Assembly: GCA_944322965.1 (NCBI GenBank)
Contig: CALUQR010000004.1
Location: forward strand, 62,001-126,000
Source of the DNA: Vulcanimicrobiota bacterium
GTDB taxonomy: Bacteria; Vulcanimicrobiota; Xenobia; Xenobiales; Xenobiaceae
Direction: 5' to 3'
Length of the DNA: 64,000 bases
Under the pieces are notes generated by a model. The model had not been told where the DNA came from, did no database searches, and worked only from the letters and a program-made list of their open reading frames with translations. A program made the translations under genes and the position numbers. The first letter of the stretch is position 1. Every line of letters begins with the position of its first letter. Positions 35,338 to 43,554 of this stretch are shown here, piece after piece.

Positions 35338-36096
35338 CTAGGCCTTCTCCGCTAAGCAACCGCCGCGGGGCAAAACTAAGAGATCGATAAAGCGGCGCAT
35401 AGCGCTCTGATTGTCCGTCTCCTTAATAGCGGCCAAGACGCGCTCCAACTCTTCCGGAGTAGAGGCGTAGACGTGGGAATAATTGCGAATGCGCAACATC
35501 AGATCTTCCCGCACCAACTCGGGATGGAACTGGAAGCCGTAGATGGGATGGCCTTCGACGTGGAAGGCCTGCCAGGGACAATTCTCACTGTAAGCTAAGC
35601 GGACAAAGTTCTCCGGGGCGGCCACTACCGCGTCGTGATGGCCCTCTTGGGCCAAGAAGGTAGGCGGGAAGGAGGCCAAGAGCGGATCTTTACGCCCCTC
35701 TTGGGTGAGATGCATCTCGTAAGTGCCCGTCTCGCTCTTTTCGTGGGGCTGAGTAATGACCGTAGCTCCCAAAGCTTGGGCGATGACCTGGTGGCCGTAA
35801 CAGATCCCTAAAGTCGGGAAACTGAGAGCGTAGAGGTGGCGTATAAAAGCCAAGAGTTCCCCCATAAAGTTGGGATGATCTTTAACTACTGAAAAATCGC
35901 CCGTCCCCCCGATAATTACCGCCTGATAGTCGGATTCTAAACCTAAAGGCAGAGGCTGGTCTAAGATGGAGTAGGGGACGATCTGTTCTGGGACTAAACC
36001 CATAGCCCGCGCTAGGCAGGCGCGTTCGTGCTCGATCATCGCCTCATCGAAACGGGCCTCGAGGAGCAAGCATTTAATCTTATCGCGTGTCAACAT
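35338..36096 (-). CDS. Class I glutamine amidotransferase-like protein
   Basis: 252 residues. Triad elements are visible: nucleophile elbow GICYGHQVIAQALGA (Cys near 99) and FQFHPELVRED with the His of the triad (about 190). An oxyanion region GGTGDFSVVKDH lies upstream. Such free-standing domains, related to GMP synthase subunit A, often hydrolyse glutamine or gamma-glutamyl compounds, or transfer ammonia to a partner. No synthetase partner is adjacent, so the substrate is unknown. The C-terminal 50 residues (LERVLAAIKETDNQSAMRRFIDLL) are an added helix. ATG at 36096. Confidence 0.85.
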   Translation of the reverse strand: MLTRDKIKCLLLEARFDEAMIEHERACLARAMGLVPEQIVPYSILDQPLPLGLESDYQAVIIGGTGDFSVVKDHPNFMGELLAFIRHLYALSFPTLGICYGHQVIAQALGATVITQPHEKSETGTYEMHLTQEGRKDPLLASFPPTFLAQEGHHDAVVAAPENFVRLAYSENCPWQAFHVEGHPIYGFQFHPELVREDLMLRIRNYSHVYASTPEELERVLAAIKETDNQSAMRRFIDLLVLPRGGCLAEKA

Positions 36097-36187
36097 GGTC
36101 AGATATTAACACGAAGCGCCGCAAATAGAAAGAAGAGGAAGGGCTTCTATCTTTCCAGAAAATGGGACGAAAAGGCGGATTGAAACG

Positions 36188-36820
36188 GTGCAATGTCCCT
36201 TCTGTGCAGCTGAAAACTTGCTGGGCGCGCGCTACTGTGAACGGTGTGGCGGCGACCTCAAAGGGCGTCCCCCAGCGGGCGCTCCCGCAACCCAGGCCCC
36301 CCTCCCCCGCTTAGAGCCAGCCCCCCCTCCTACGCCTATCTTTCCCAACCAAGCTCCCTCCGCGCAGCCCCTCTACGCCCAGACCGCGCCCGCGCCCCTC
36401 GTAAACGCCCAGCCTACCCCGGCCCCTGCACTAAATACTCCCCCCGCGCCGCGCTTTTTAGTCTTTAGCCCGCCCCAAGCGCCCCTCCCGGCCGCCGCCA
36501 GCCAGATCTTGCGCGAGCTCTCTAGCGGCTACCAGGCGGCTATAAATGTCGAGCGCCTGCTCTTAGGGCGCGGCCCCGGCGCCCCCGGCGAAGGGGCTAA
36601 ATTAGATTGCGAAGGCCTGCCCCAGGGGGCTACCGTCTCCGGACGCCACGCCCTCTTAAGTCGCGACTCCCTAGGCTTTAATATTGAGGACCTGGGCAGC
36701 GCCAACGGTACCTTCCTCAACGGTCAGCGCCTGCCCGTAGGCGTCCAGCAGCCTCTACGTCCCGGCGACGTCCTGCGCTTGGGCGGAGTCAACCTGCGCT
36801 GGGAGGTCAGAGCTACTTAG
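36188..36820 (+). CDS. Zinc-ribbon plus FHA-domain protein
   Basis: 210 residues. An N-terminal zinc ribbon CPFCAAENLLGARYCERCG (3-21), a Pro/Ala-rich linker to about 100, and a C-terminal forkhead-associated domain (about 120-208) with the core GRHALLSRD and DLGSANGTFLNGQRL motifs (Arg, Ser, His and Asn positions for phosphothreonine binding). It would bind a phosphorylated partner, so a Ser/Thr kinase is expected elsewhere in the genome. GTG start at 36188 with AAGGCGG about 9 bp upstream. The 3' end overlaps the convergent MscS gene by 66 bp. Divergent from 36096. Confidence 0.86.
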   Translation: MQCPFCAAENLLGARYCERCGGDLKGRPPAGAPATQAPLPRLEPAPPPTPIFPNQAPSAQPLYAQTAPAPLVNAQPTPAPALNTPPAPRFLVFSPPQAPLPAAASQILRELSSGYQAAINVERLLLGRGPGAPGEGAKLDCEGLPQGATVSGRHALLSRDSLGFNIEDLGSANGTFLNGQRLPVGVQQPLRPGDVLRLGGVNLRWEVRAT

Positions 36821-38809
36821 CTGGGCCGCGCCCAGATGGAGCGCTCCCGCTAAGGCGCTACTATTGCCCGAGCTACTCTCCGGGGCGGGCGCCTCCCCTT
36901 CCCCTAAGGGGGGCGGGACCTCCGTCCCCGAGCCTTGGTCGAGCTTGACCTCCTCTTTAGTTAGTCCGGGCGGACTGGGCAGAGCGGAGGGGGGCAGGTG
37001 GAAGAACTCGTGCAGGCGGGTCCACTCTTTGGGGTAGCGCCTATAGAGGCGCTCTAAGTTACTCTGGGTGAAGCCCACTATTTCAGACTCCAGCTGAACC
37101 GTAACTTCGACGCTATACTGGCGCGCATCGACTAAGAATTGGCTAAAGATAGAGCCGCACTCTAAGGGGGTGACCTCGACGTCGGCCCCCGTCAAGCTGC
37201 GCGTAGCCATCTGCAGGCGCCCTCTCATCACTAAATCTAAGACGGGGGGCTCCCCTACGCTAGTGGGCGGGTAGACTAATTCGTTGGGGGCGAAGATACG
37301 CACCTGGGCCAGCTGGGCGCAAGCGCGCAAGAAGTCCTCGCTCTGCCCGCTCATACAGTCTAACTTGCGCAAAAATTGGTAGGCCCGCTCCGCCTGGGAG
37401 GGGGGCTCGGCGGCTTTTTCTATAGTAGTAATGGGGAAGGGGATAGTTATCCCCTCGCGGGCGAAGTAGTACCAGAGGGCGCTGCGCACCTTAGAGTCGA
37501 CGGTCAAACCGCTATTAAAGTTGGGGATCCAGTAGCGCAGCCGGTAAGTCATACTGGAGGAGTCGAAATTGACTAACCAGACTACGGGGGGCGGATCGTC
37601 TAAGACGTCGGCTACCGACTCTAAGGCCTTAAATATAACCCTTTTGACCAGATCGGGAGAGTGTTGGTAGCCTACCCCCACCTCCCAATAGCGGGCCTGT
37701 TTAGTAGTAGGCACGGAGTAGTTTTTGACCGTCGATTTAGCGACCACCGAGTTGGGGATAATCTCCCGCTCGCCCGTCAAGAGACGCAAGACGGTAGAGC
37801 GCCAGTCTATATTCTCTACCGTGCCCTCTAAGCCGTTGACCTCAATATAATCGCCCGGCTTATAGGGTTTAGCTAAGTCGAGGAAGATACCGGCCACAAA
37901 GTTGCCCATCGTCTCTTGTAAGGCTAAACCGATAATTACCGAGGCCACGGTGGAGCTCACTAAGAGGGAGGAGAGATTGACCTTAAAGACGGTAGTTAAG
38001 ACGACTAGAGCTAAGAGAACGTAGACTATGACTCGACTGAGATCCTTAATCAGTTTGGAGATATTTAAGCCCCTCACCCGCGTCAAGTAGTCGAAGAGCA
38101 AGACGAAGAAGGCTTCATTAATGATCGTACAGAGGTCGACTATGAGGGCTACGCCTAAATAGAAGTTAACCGGGAACTTTTGGTGTAATGCAGGGGGAGC
38201 CCAGGTCCAGGCGTAGAGGGCGGTGAGGATGAGGACTAAGATAAAGGCCGGGAAGCGCACCTGGGCCATGACGGCGCTCAAAAGGGGCGAGCGGAACTCC
38301 ATCTCTTCGAAGAAGAAGGCGTAGACAAAGCGCAAGACCATATAGACGGCCGCCGTATAACAGAGGGCCACAAAGAAGCCGCCCTCCACCACGTCGTTGC
38401 GGAAGAGATGGTTGTAGGCCGAATAGAAGAGCAGGACGTAGCAGAGGCAGCGCACTACCCCAAAGCCGATGCGCCACCAGATGCGGGGGACTAGACGCCA
38501 GAACTGGAAGCTCTGCAAGGCGCTAATGCAGACCTCCACCCCCATGGCCACCAAGATTAGGTAGATGAAGGTGTAACTCTCGCTATAAAAATTGTAGAGG
38601 GATCGGATCCAGTAGCAAGAGTTGAGGAAGGGGAGCATGACCCCCAAAAGGAGCAAGAAGGGACGCCAGTGGCGCTGCAGAGTCTGGACTAGGCCGATAG
38701 AGGAGACCCAGCGGTAACAGAACCAAGTGAAGAGGTAGTAACACCCCACCATAATTACGAGCGAGAGACCTACCCCTCGCAGGAGTTCCAGATCGAGTGC
38801 GCGGATCAA
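36755..38809 (-). CDS. MscS-family mechanosensitive channel with cyclic-nucleotide-binding-like C-terminal domain
   Basis: About 684 residues. The N-terminal half has about seven hydrophobic helices. The MscS core follows: pore-lining TM with VASVIIGLALQETMGNFVAGIFLD (about 310-335), beta domain YKPGDYIEVNGLEGTVENIDWRSTVL, and the cytosolic vestibule. The C-terminal part (about 510-625) looks like a cNMP-binding domain (FAPNELVYPP..., VMRGRLQM, GSIFSQFLV), though the phosphate-binding cassette is weak. The tail is Pro/Glu-rich. Start: I choose TTG at 38809 because AGGAGG lies 5 bp upstream; the longer frame from 38842 would begin in the RND terminator. The last 66 bp overlap the FHA gene on the other strand. 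Confidence 0.85.
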   Translation of the reverse strand: MIRALDLELLRGVGLSLVIMVGCYYLFTWFCYRWVSSIGLVQTLQRHWRPFLLLLGVMLPFLNSCYWIRSLYNFYSESYTFIYLILVAMGVEVCISALQSFQFWRLVPRIWWRIGFGVVRCLCYVLLFYSAYNHLFRNDVVEGGFFVALCYTAAVYMVLRFVYAFFFEEMEFRSPLLSAVMAQVRFPAFILVLILTALYAWTWAPPALHQKFPVNFYLGVALIVDLCTIINEAFFVLLFDYLTRVRGLNISKLIKDLSRVIVYVLLALVVLTTVFKVNLSSLLVSSTVASVIIGLALQETMGNFVAGIFLDLAKPYKPGDYIEVNGLEGTVENIDWRSTVLRLLTGEREIIPNSVVAKSTVKNYSVPTTKQARYWEVGVGYQHSPDLVKRVIFKALESVADVLDDPPPVVWLVNFDSSSMTYRLRYWIPNFNSGLTVDSKVRSALWYYFAREGITIPFPITTIEKAAEPPSQAERAYQFLRKLDCMSGQSEDFLRACAQLAQVRIFAPNELVYPPTSVGEPPVLDLVMRGRLQMATRSLTGADVEVTPLECGSIFSQFLVDARQYSVEVTVQLESEIVGFTQSNLERLYRRYPKEWTRLHEFFHLPPSALPSPPGLTKEEVKLDQGSGTEVPPPLGEGEAPAPESSSGNSSALAGALHLGAAQLSSSDLPAQVDSAQAQDVAGT

Positions 38810-38844
38810 GCCTACCTCCTCTACTCTAGGGCCCGGCCCCAAAA

Positions 38845-38883
38845 TTAGAGCCAGTACCCGCTCACGCTAAGTACTGGCTCTAA
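38845..38883 (-). terminator. Terminator of the RND pump operon
   Basis: 13-bp perfect stem TTAGAGCCAGTAC / GTACTGGCTCTAA around a 13-nt loop, followed on the minus strand by TTTTGG. It is 15 bp beyond the RND transporter stop. Confidence 0.75.
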
Positions 38884-38897
38884 GTTTCATTTAGGAT

Positions 38898-41800
38898 TTA
38901 CTCCTTCCTCTTCTCCACCGTCAGGGGAGGCGAAGGGGGATCCTCGCTGGGGGGCTGAGGAGCGCTAGGCTCGGCAGCCGCGGAGGTAATATCGGGGGCT
39001 TGGCTAGCAGCCAAGGCCTGGGTCTCCGCTATCTTCTGCTGGGGATGGTACTTATAACCCGTAAGCCAGTTGACTAAGGATTGCACCCACACGTAGAGCA
39101 CGGGGATGACGAAGACGCCCAAGAGAGTGGCCGCCGCCATACCGGCCAAGACGGAGATACCTAAGGACTGACGACAGACGGCCGAAGCGCCCGTAGCTCT
39201 AGCTAAGGGCACTACGCCCAAGATGAAGGCGAAAGAGGTCATCAAGATGGGACGGAAGCGGACGCTGGCCCCTTCTACGGTAGCCTCCACCAACTCTATG
39301 CCCCGATCGTAATTGGCTTTAGCGTACTCTACGATCAAGATGGCGTTCTTAGCGGAGAGACCGACCAACATCAACATACCGATCTGCACGTAGATATTGA
39401 GGTCCATCTGGGCCCAGTGGACGCCTAAGAGGGCGCCCAAGACTACGGTGGGCATGGAGAGGATAACCGCAAAGGGGATACCCCAACTCTCGTAGAGAGC
39501 CGCCAAGAAGAGGAAGACGAAGGTCAAGCCTAAGGCCAAGATCATACCCGTCTGCCCCGAGGCCACTTTCTCTTGGTAAGCCATAGAGGTCCACTCGTAA
39601 CCGTACTGGTTGGGCAGCTTAGAGGCCACCTCTTCCATCGTAGCCATGGCCTGACCGGAGGAGATACCCGTAGCCGCCGTAGCGTTGACCTCAATGCTGC
39701 GGTAGAGGTTATATCTCATGACGATGTCGGGACCGGTAGTGGAAGTGACGTTAGAGACGGTACTCAGCGGGACCATAGCCCCCGTATTGCTGCGCAGATA
39801 GAGGGAGCCAATATCTTGCGGGGTGCGCCTATACTGGGACTCGGCCTGCATCATGACGCGCCAGGTACGGCCAAACTGGTTGAACTGGTTGATATAGTAA
39901 CCGCCCAGATTGATCTGCATCGCCAAGAATGCGGAGCGCACCGGGATCTGCAAGTTCTGCAACTTGTCGCGGTCGATCTCCACGTTGAGCATGGGGACGG
40001 CCGGATTGAAGGCGGTATAAGCGGAGGCGAAGACGCCCTTCTGGGCCAAGACCTCTTTAATATACCCTTGAGTAGCCGCGTAGAGGGGCAAGATCTCCCC
40101 GCCCGCGCGATCTTGGAACTCTAAGGTCACGCCGGAGACCGTACCTAAACCCGGCACCGCGGGCGGCGTGAAGGCTACGATCATGGCCTCGTCGATATGG
40201 GCCGTCTCCTCAGTAATCTCAGCCAAAAGGGGTAGAGCCTGGTCCTTCTTCTCCGGGCGCAGATCCCAGTCGCGCAAGGAGGCGATAACCGCGCCCGCGT
40301 TGGAGGAGAGACTGCCCTGGAGTAAGTTGTAACCTACCAGGGTCATCGTATACTCGACCGCCGAGTGGTGATTCTTTTGGATGAGCTGGGAGACCTCGTT
40401 GACCACGTGGCGGGTGCGCTCTAAGGAGGCGCCCGGAGGCAAGGTGCAGCTGACCATCACGATGCCCTGGTCCTCTAAGGGAATAAAGCCGGTGGGGGTA
40501 GTGGTCATATAGTGATAAGCGCCGTAGTAGATACCGGCTAAGACTAATAAGCTCACCAGGGCGTGCTTAATCATAAAGCGCACGATCACTACGTAGATAT
40601 TGCGCACCCATCCAAAGACTATATCGAAGCCCTTAAAGAACCAACCGAATAAGTAGTCGACCAGATCCTTCTTAGCGCGCGAGCGCAAGATCATGGCGCA
40701 CAGGGCGGGGGTCATAGTCAAAGCCACCAAAGCCGAGAGCAAGACGGAGACGGCCAAGGTCACCGCAAATTGCTGGTACATGACGCCGGTCATACCGCCC
40801 ATAAAGGCCACGGGCACGAAGACGGAGCAGAGTACCAAGGCAATGGCCATAACCGGGCCCGAGACTTCGTCCATAGCCTTTTCGGTGGCCGCCATCGGTT
40901 CTAGACCCTGCTCAATATGGAGCTCTACCGCCTCCACCACCACGATGGCGTCGTCTACTACGATACCTACCGCCAAGACTAGAGCGAACATCGTCAAGAG
41001 GTTGATGGTAAAGCCTAAGATGGCAAAGCCGGCGAAGGTACCGACCAAGGAGACGGGGACCGCCAAGATGGGGACGACCGTGGCTCGCAAGTTACCTAAG
41101 AAGACGAAGACTACGATTAAGACTAAGACGATAGCTTCAATTAAGGTCTTCACTACCTCTTCGATCGATTTCAAAACGAAGATGGTAGAGTCGTAAGCTA
41201 CGATATAGTTGAGGCCGGTGGGGAAGGTCTTAGAGAGCTCGGCCATCTTAGCCTTAACTTCCCGAGCTAAGAGCACGGCGTTGGCGCTAGGCTGCTGGTA
41301 GATGGCGATCATCACCGAAGATTTGCCATTGAGGGCGCCTTCGGTCTGATAGTCCTGGGCTCCCAACTCTACCCGAGCCACATCGCGCACCCGCAAGAAA
41401 CCGCCGTCGGGTTGGGTGCGAATGATGACGTTGCCAAACTCATCGGGGGTGGTCAGACGCCCCTTGACGCTGACCGGGTACTGGAACTCCACGCCGCTAG
41501 GTTGGGGCGGAAGGCCGATAGTACCCGCCGCAGCCTGTACGTTCTGGGTCTGAATGGCGTTGACTATGTCGTCGACGGTCACCTGCAACTTGGCTAAGAC
41601 GTCGGGCTTAATCCACAGGCGCATAGAGTAGTCGCGCTGACCGACCATAATCGCCACCGAACCGACGCCGTTGATACGCGCCAACTGGTCGATAACGTTA
41701 ATGACGCAGTAGTTGCTCAAGAAGAGGTCGTCGCGACTACCGTCTTCAGAGTAGACGGAAATAAAGAGCAATTGCTGGGTAGACTGCTTCTTGACGCTGA

Positions 41801-42179
41801 CGCCCGACTGGGTAACCTCGCTAGGCAAGAGGGGGGTGGCCTTGGAGAGGCGGTTTTGCACGTCTACCATGGCCATATCTTGATCGCGCGAGAGATCGAA
41901 GGTAATTTGCAGCGTATAGTGGCCCGTATTAGAGCAGATGGAGCGCATGTAGAGCATACCCTCCGCCCCGTTCACTTGCTGCTCGATACAGGAAGCGACC
42001 GTCTCCTCCAAGACCTGGGCGTTGGCGCCAGTATAATCGGCCTCGACCTGAATGACGGGCGGGCAGATCTCCGGGTACTGGGAGATAGGTAGGTTGGGGA
42101 TACAGATGGCTCCGGCGATGAGGATTACCAGCGAAATTACGATGGCAAAGACCGGATGGTGGATAAAGAATCTAGCCAA
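38898..42179 (-). CDS. RND multidrug efflux transporter, HAE1 (AcrB) type
   Basis: 1093 residues, slightly longer than AcrB because of a Pro-rich C-terminal tail. Twelve membrane helices in the usual 1+5+1+5 pattern with two large periplasmic loops. The proton relay is intact: VGIVVDDAIVVVE (Asp pair in TM4) and LSAKNAILIVEYA (Lys in TM10). N-terminus FIHHPVFAIVISLVIL is typical. It would expel hydrophobic or amphipathic compounds by proton antiport through the AcrA-like and TolC-like proteins encoded just upstream. TTG start with AGGAGG close by, overlapping the fusion protein gene by 8 bp. Substrates cannot be predicted. Confidence 0.95.
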   Translation of the reverse strand: MARFFIHHPVFAIVISLVILIAGAICIPNLPISQYPEICPPVIQVEADYTGANAQVLEETVASCIEQQVNGAEGMLYMRSICSNTGHYTLQITFDLSRDQDMAMVDVQNRLSKATPLLPSEVTQSGVSVKKQSTQQLLFISVYSEDGSRDDLFLSNYCVINVIDQLARINGVGSVAIMVGQRDYSMRLWIKPDVLAKLQVTVDDIVNAIQTQNVQAAAGTIGLPPQPSGVEFQYPVSVKGRLTTPDEFGNVIIRTQPDGGFLRVRDVARVELGAQDYQTEGALNGKSSVMIAIYQQPSANAVLLAREVKAKMAELSKTFPTGLNYIVAYDSTIFVLKSIEEVVKTLIEAIVLVLIVVFVFLGNLRATVVPILAVPVSLVGTFAGFAILGFTINLLTMFALVLAVGIVVDDAIVVVEAVELHIEQGLEPMAATEKAMDEVSGPVMAIALVLCSVFVPVAFMGGMTGVMYQQFAVTLAVSVLLSALVALTMTPALCAMILRSRAKKDLVDYLFGWFFKGFDIVFGWVRNIYVVIVRFMIKHALVSLLVLAGIYYGAYHYMTTTPTGFIPLEDQGIVMVSCTLPPGASLERTRHVVNEVSQLIQKNHHSAVEYTMTLVGYNLLQGSLSSNAGAVIASLRDWDLRPEKKDQALPLLAEITEETAHIDEAMIVAFTPPAVPGLGTVSGVTLEFQDRAGGEILPLYAATQGYIKEVLAQKGVFASAYTAFNPAVPMLNVEIDRDKLQNLQIPVRSAFLAMQINLGGYYINQFNQFGRTWRVMMQAESQYRRTPQDIGSLYLRSNTGAMVPLSTVSNVTSTTGPDIVMRYNLYRSIEVNATAATGISSGQAMATMEEVASKLPNQYGYEWTSMAYQEKVASGQTGMILALGLTFVFLFLAALYESWGIPFAVILSMPTVVLGALLGVHWAQMDLNIYVQIGMLMLVGLSAKNAILIVEYAKANYDRGIELVEATVEGASVRFRPILMTSFAFILGVVPLARATGASAVCRQSLGISVLAGMAAATLLGVFVIPVLYVWVQSLVNWLTGYKYHPQQKIAETQALAASQAPDITSAAAEPSAPQPPSEDPPSPPLTVEKRKE

Positions 42180-43530
42180 CTTCCTCCTCCTCTGCCGCCT
42201 GGGCTAAGGGGGACTCGCTGAAAGTGGGCCGGCAGGGGGAACCTACCTGGACCTTCATCAGACCGTCGACTACTACCGCCTCGCCCGGCTTCAACCCCGA
42301 TTTGACGATAAAGTCGGTTCCCAAACCGTCGCCGATGACGATATTGCGGGACTCGATAATATTATCCTTACCGATGACGTAGACCGAATGGTCGGACTGG
42401 ACGCTAGAGACCGCCTTTTGGGGGACGACCAAGACCCGCTCGGGGGTCTGACTGGTGAGGCGCAAGCGGCCGAACTGACCTTCGCGCAAGAGCCCATCGG
42501 GATTGGGGAAGCGAATGCGCATCCCGATCGTACCGCTCTTAGAGTCTACGGTGCGGGAGAGCATGTTGAAGGTACCCTTATACTTATAGACCGTATTGTC
42601 GGAGAGGACTAACTCAAAGTTGGCCCCGCCCTTATCCCGGTGGCGCATCATGTAGAGGTACTCGCCCTCGGCGATACTGAAGTTGCAATAGATGGGATCT
42701 AAAGCGGAGATGGTCACCAAGGTCTGCGTATTGCCGGCCTGGCCCACTAAGTTGCCCGGGGAGACGTCCAACTTGCCGATAATCCCCCGCAAGGGCGAAG
42801 TGATCGTACAATAGCCGATATTGAGCTTAGCCTGAGTGACCGCCGCTTGGGCCGCCTCTAAGTTGGCTTGGGCCACTTCGATATCGGAGGCCGAGGAGAG
42901 CTCCGTATTGCGCAGGACGGCTACGGCGGCGTCTACCTTAGCTTGGGCCACATCGCGCTGGGCGATGGCATTATCTAAGGTCTGGGTGGGGACGACCCCA
43001 TTCTTAGCTAAGGGGAGGTAGCGATCTACATCCTGCTGGGCCCGCACTAAATCGGCCCGGGCCGAATTTAAATCGGCCCGCGCCTGGTGCACCGAGACTT
43101 GAGCCTTAGCGTAAGAGAGGTTAGCCTCGCACTGGGCCACTTGGGCCTGGGCCTGCTGTAACGCGGCCACGTAGGGGGAATCGTCGATACGGAAGAGGAC
43201 CTGCCCCTTCTGCACCCCTTGGCCCTCTTTAAAGGTAAAGTTCTCTAGCGTCCCCTCCACGCGGGCCCGCACATTGACCGTGGCCGTAGAGGCCAAAGTG
43301 GCCGGCCACTCCCGGGTAAAATTCTGCTCTACGGTGCGCACCCTAGCCGCCGTCACGGCCGGAGCCATAGTAGCCGGATCGGGGGCCGCCGCGGCCGGCG
43401 CCGCCCCTCCCGGAGCGCTCTCCCCGGCGCCGGAGGTAGGGGTCTCCGTCTTAGAGCAACCGCTTAGCGCCAAACCCGTTCCCAGAGCGACCACCGCTAG
43501 CAGATACGTAAACTTACTCTTCCAGTTCAT
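42172..43530 (-). CDS. RND efflux periplasmic adaptor (membrane fusion protein, AcrA type)
   Basis: 452 residues. Lipoprotein signal with LSGC near residue 25. After an Ala/Pro-rich linker come a lipoyl half (VNVRARVEGTLENFTFKEGQGVQKGQVLFRID), a long alpha-hairpin with heptad-like Ala/Gln/Val repeats (about 110-240), the second lipoyl half (ITSPLRGIIGKLDVSPGNLV), and beta-barrel and membrane-proximal domains (RVLVVPQKAV...). It bridges the RND pump and the outer-membrane channel. ATG at 43530 with GGAGGAG upstream; 24 bp after the tolC-like gene; 3' overlap of 8 bp with the transporter gene. Confidence 0.95.
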   Translation of the reverse strand: MNWKSKFTYLLAVVALGTGLALSGCSKTETPTSGAGESAPGGAAPAAAAPDPATMAPAVTAARVRTVEQNFTREWPATLASTATVNVRARVEGTLENFTFKEGQGVQKGQVLFRIDDSPYVAALQQAQAQVAQCEANLSYAKAQVSVHQARADLNSARADLVRAQQDVDRYLPLAKNGVVPTQTLDNAIAQRDVAQAKVDAAVAVLRNTELSSASDIEVAQANLEAAQAAVTQAKLNIGYCTITSPLRGIIGKLDVSPGNLVGQAGNTQTLVTISALDPIYCNFSIAEGEYLYMMRHRDKGGANFELVLSDNTVYKYKGTFNMLSRTVDSKSGTIGMRIRFPNPDGLLREGQFGRLRLTSQTPERVLVVPQKAVSSVQSDHSVYVIGKDNIIESRNIVIGDGLGTDFIVKSGLKPGEAVVVDGLMKVQVGSPCRPTFSESPLAQAAEEEEVG

Positions 43531-43554
43531 CTATTTCTCCTCCAAAAGAATGGC

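Noticed and set aside
40693-41196. 167-codon open frame on the + strand
   Set aside because: It is antisense to the well-conserved RND transporter and has a Thr/Lys/Ala-biased composition caused by the opposite codon pattern. No start-site support.
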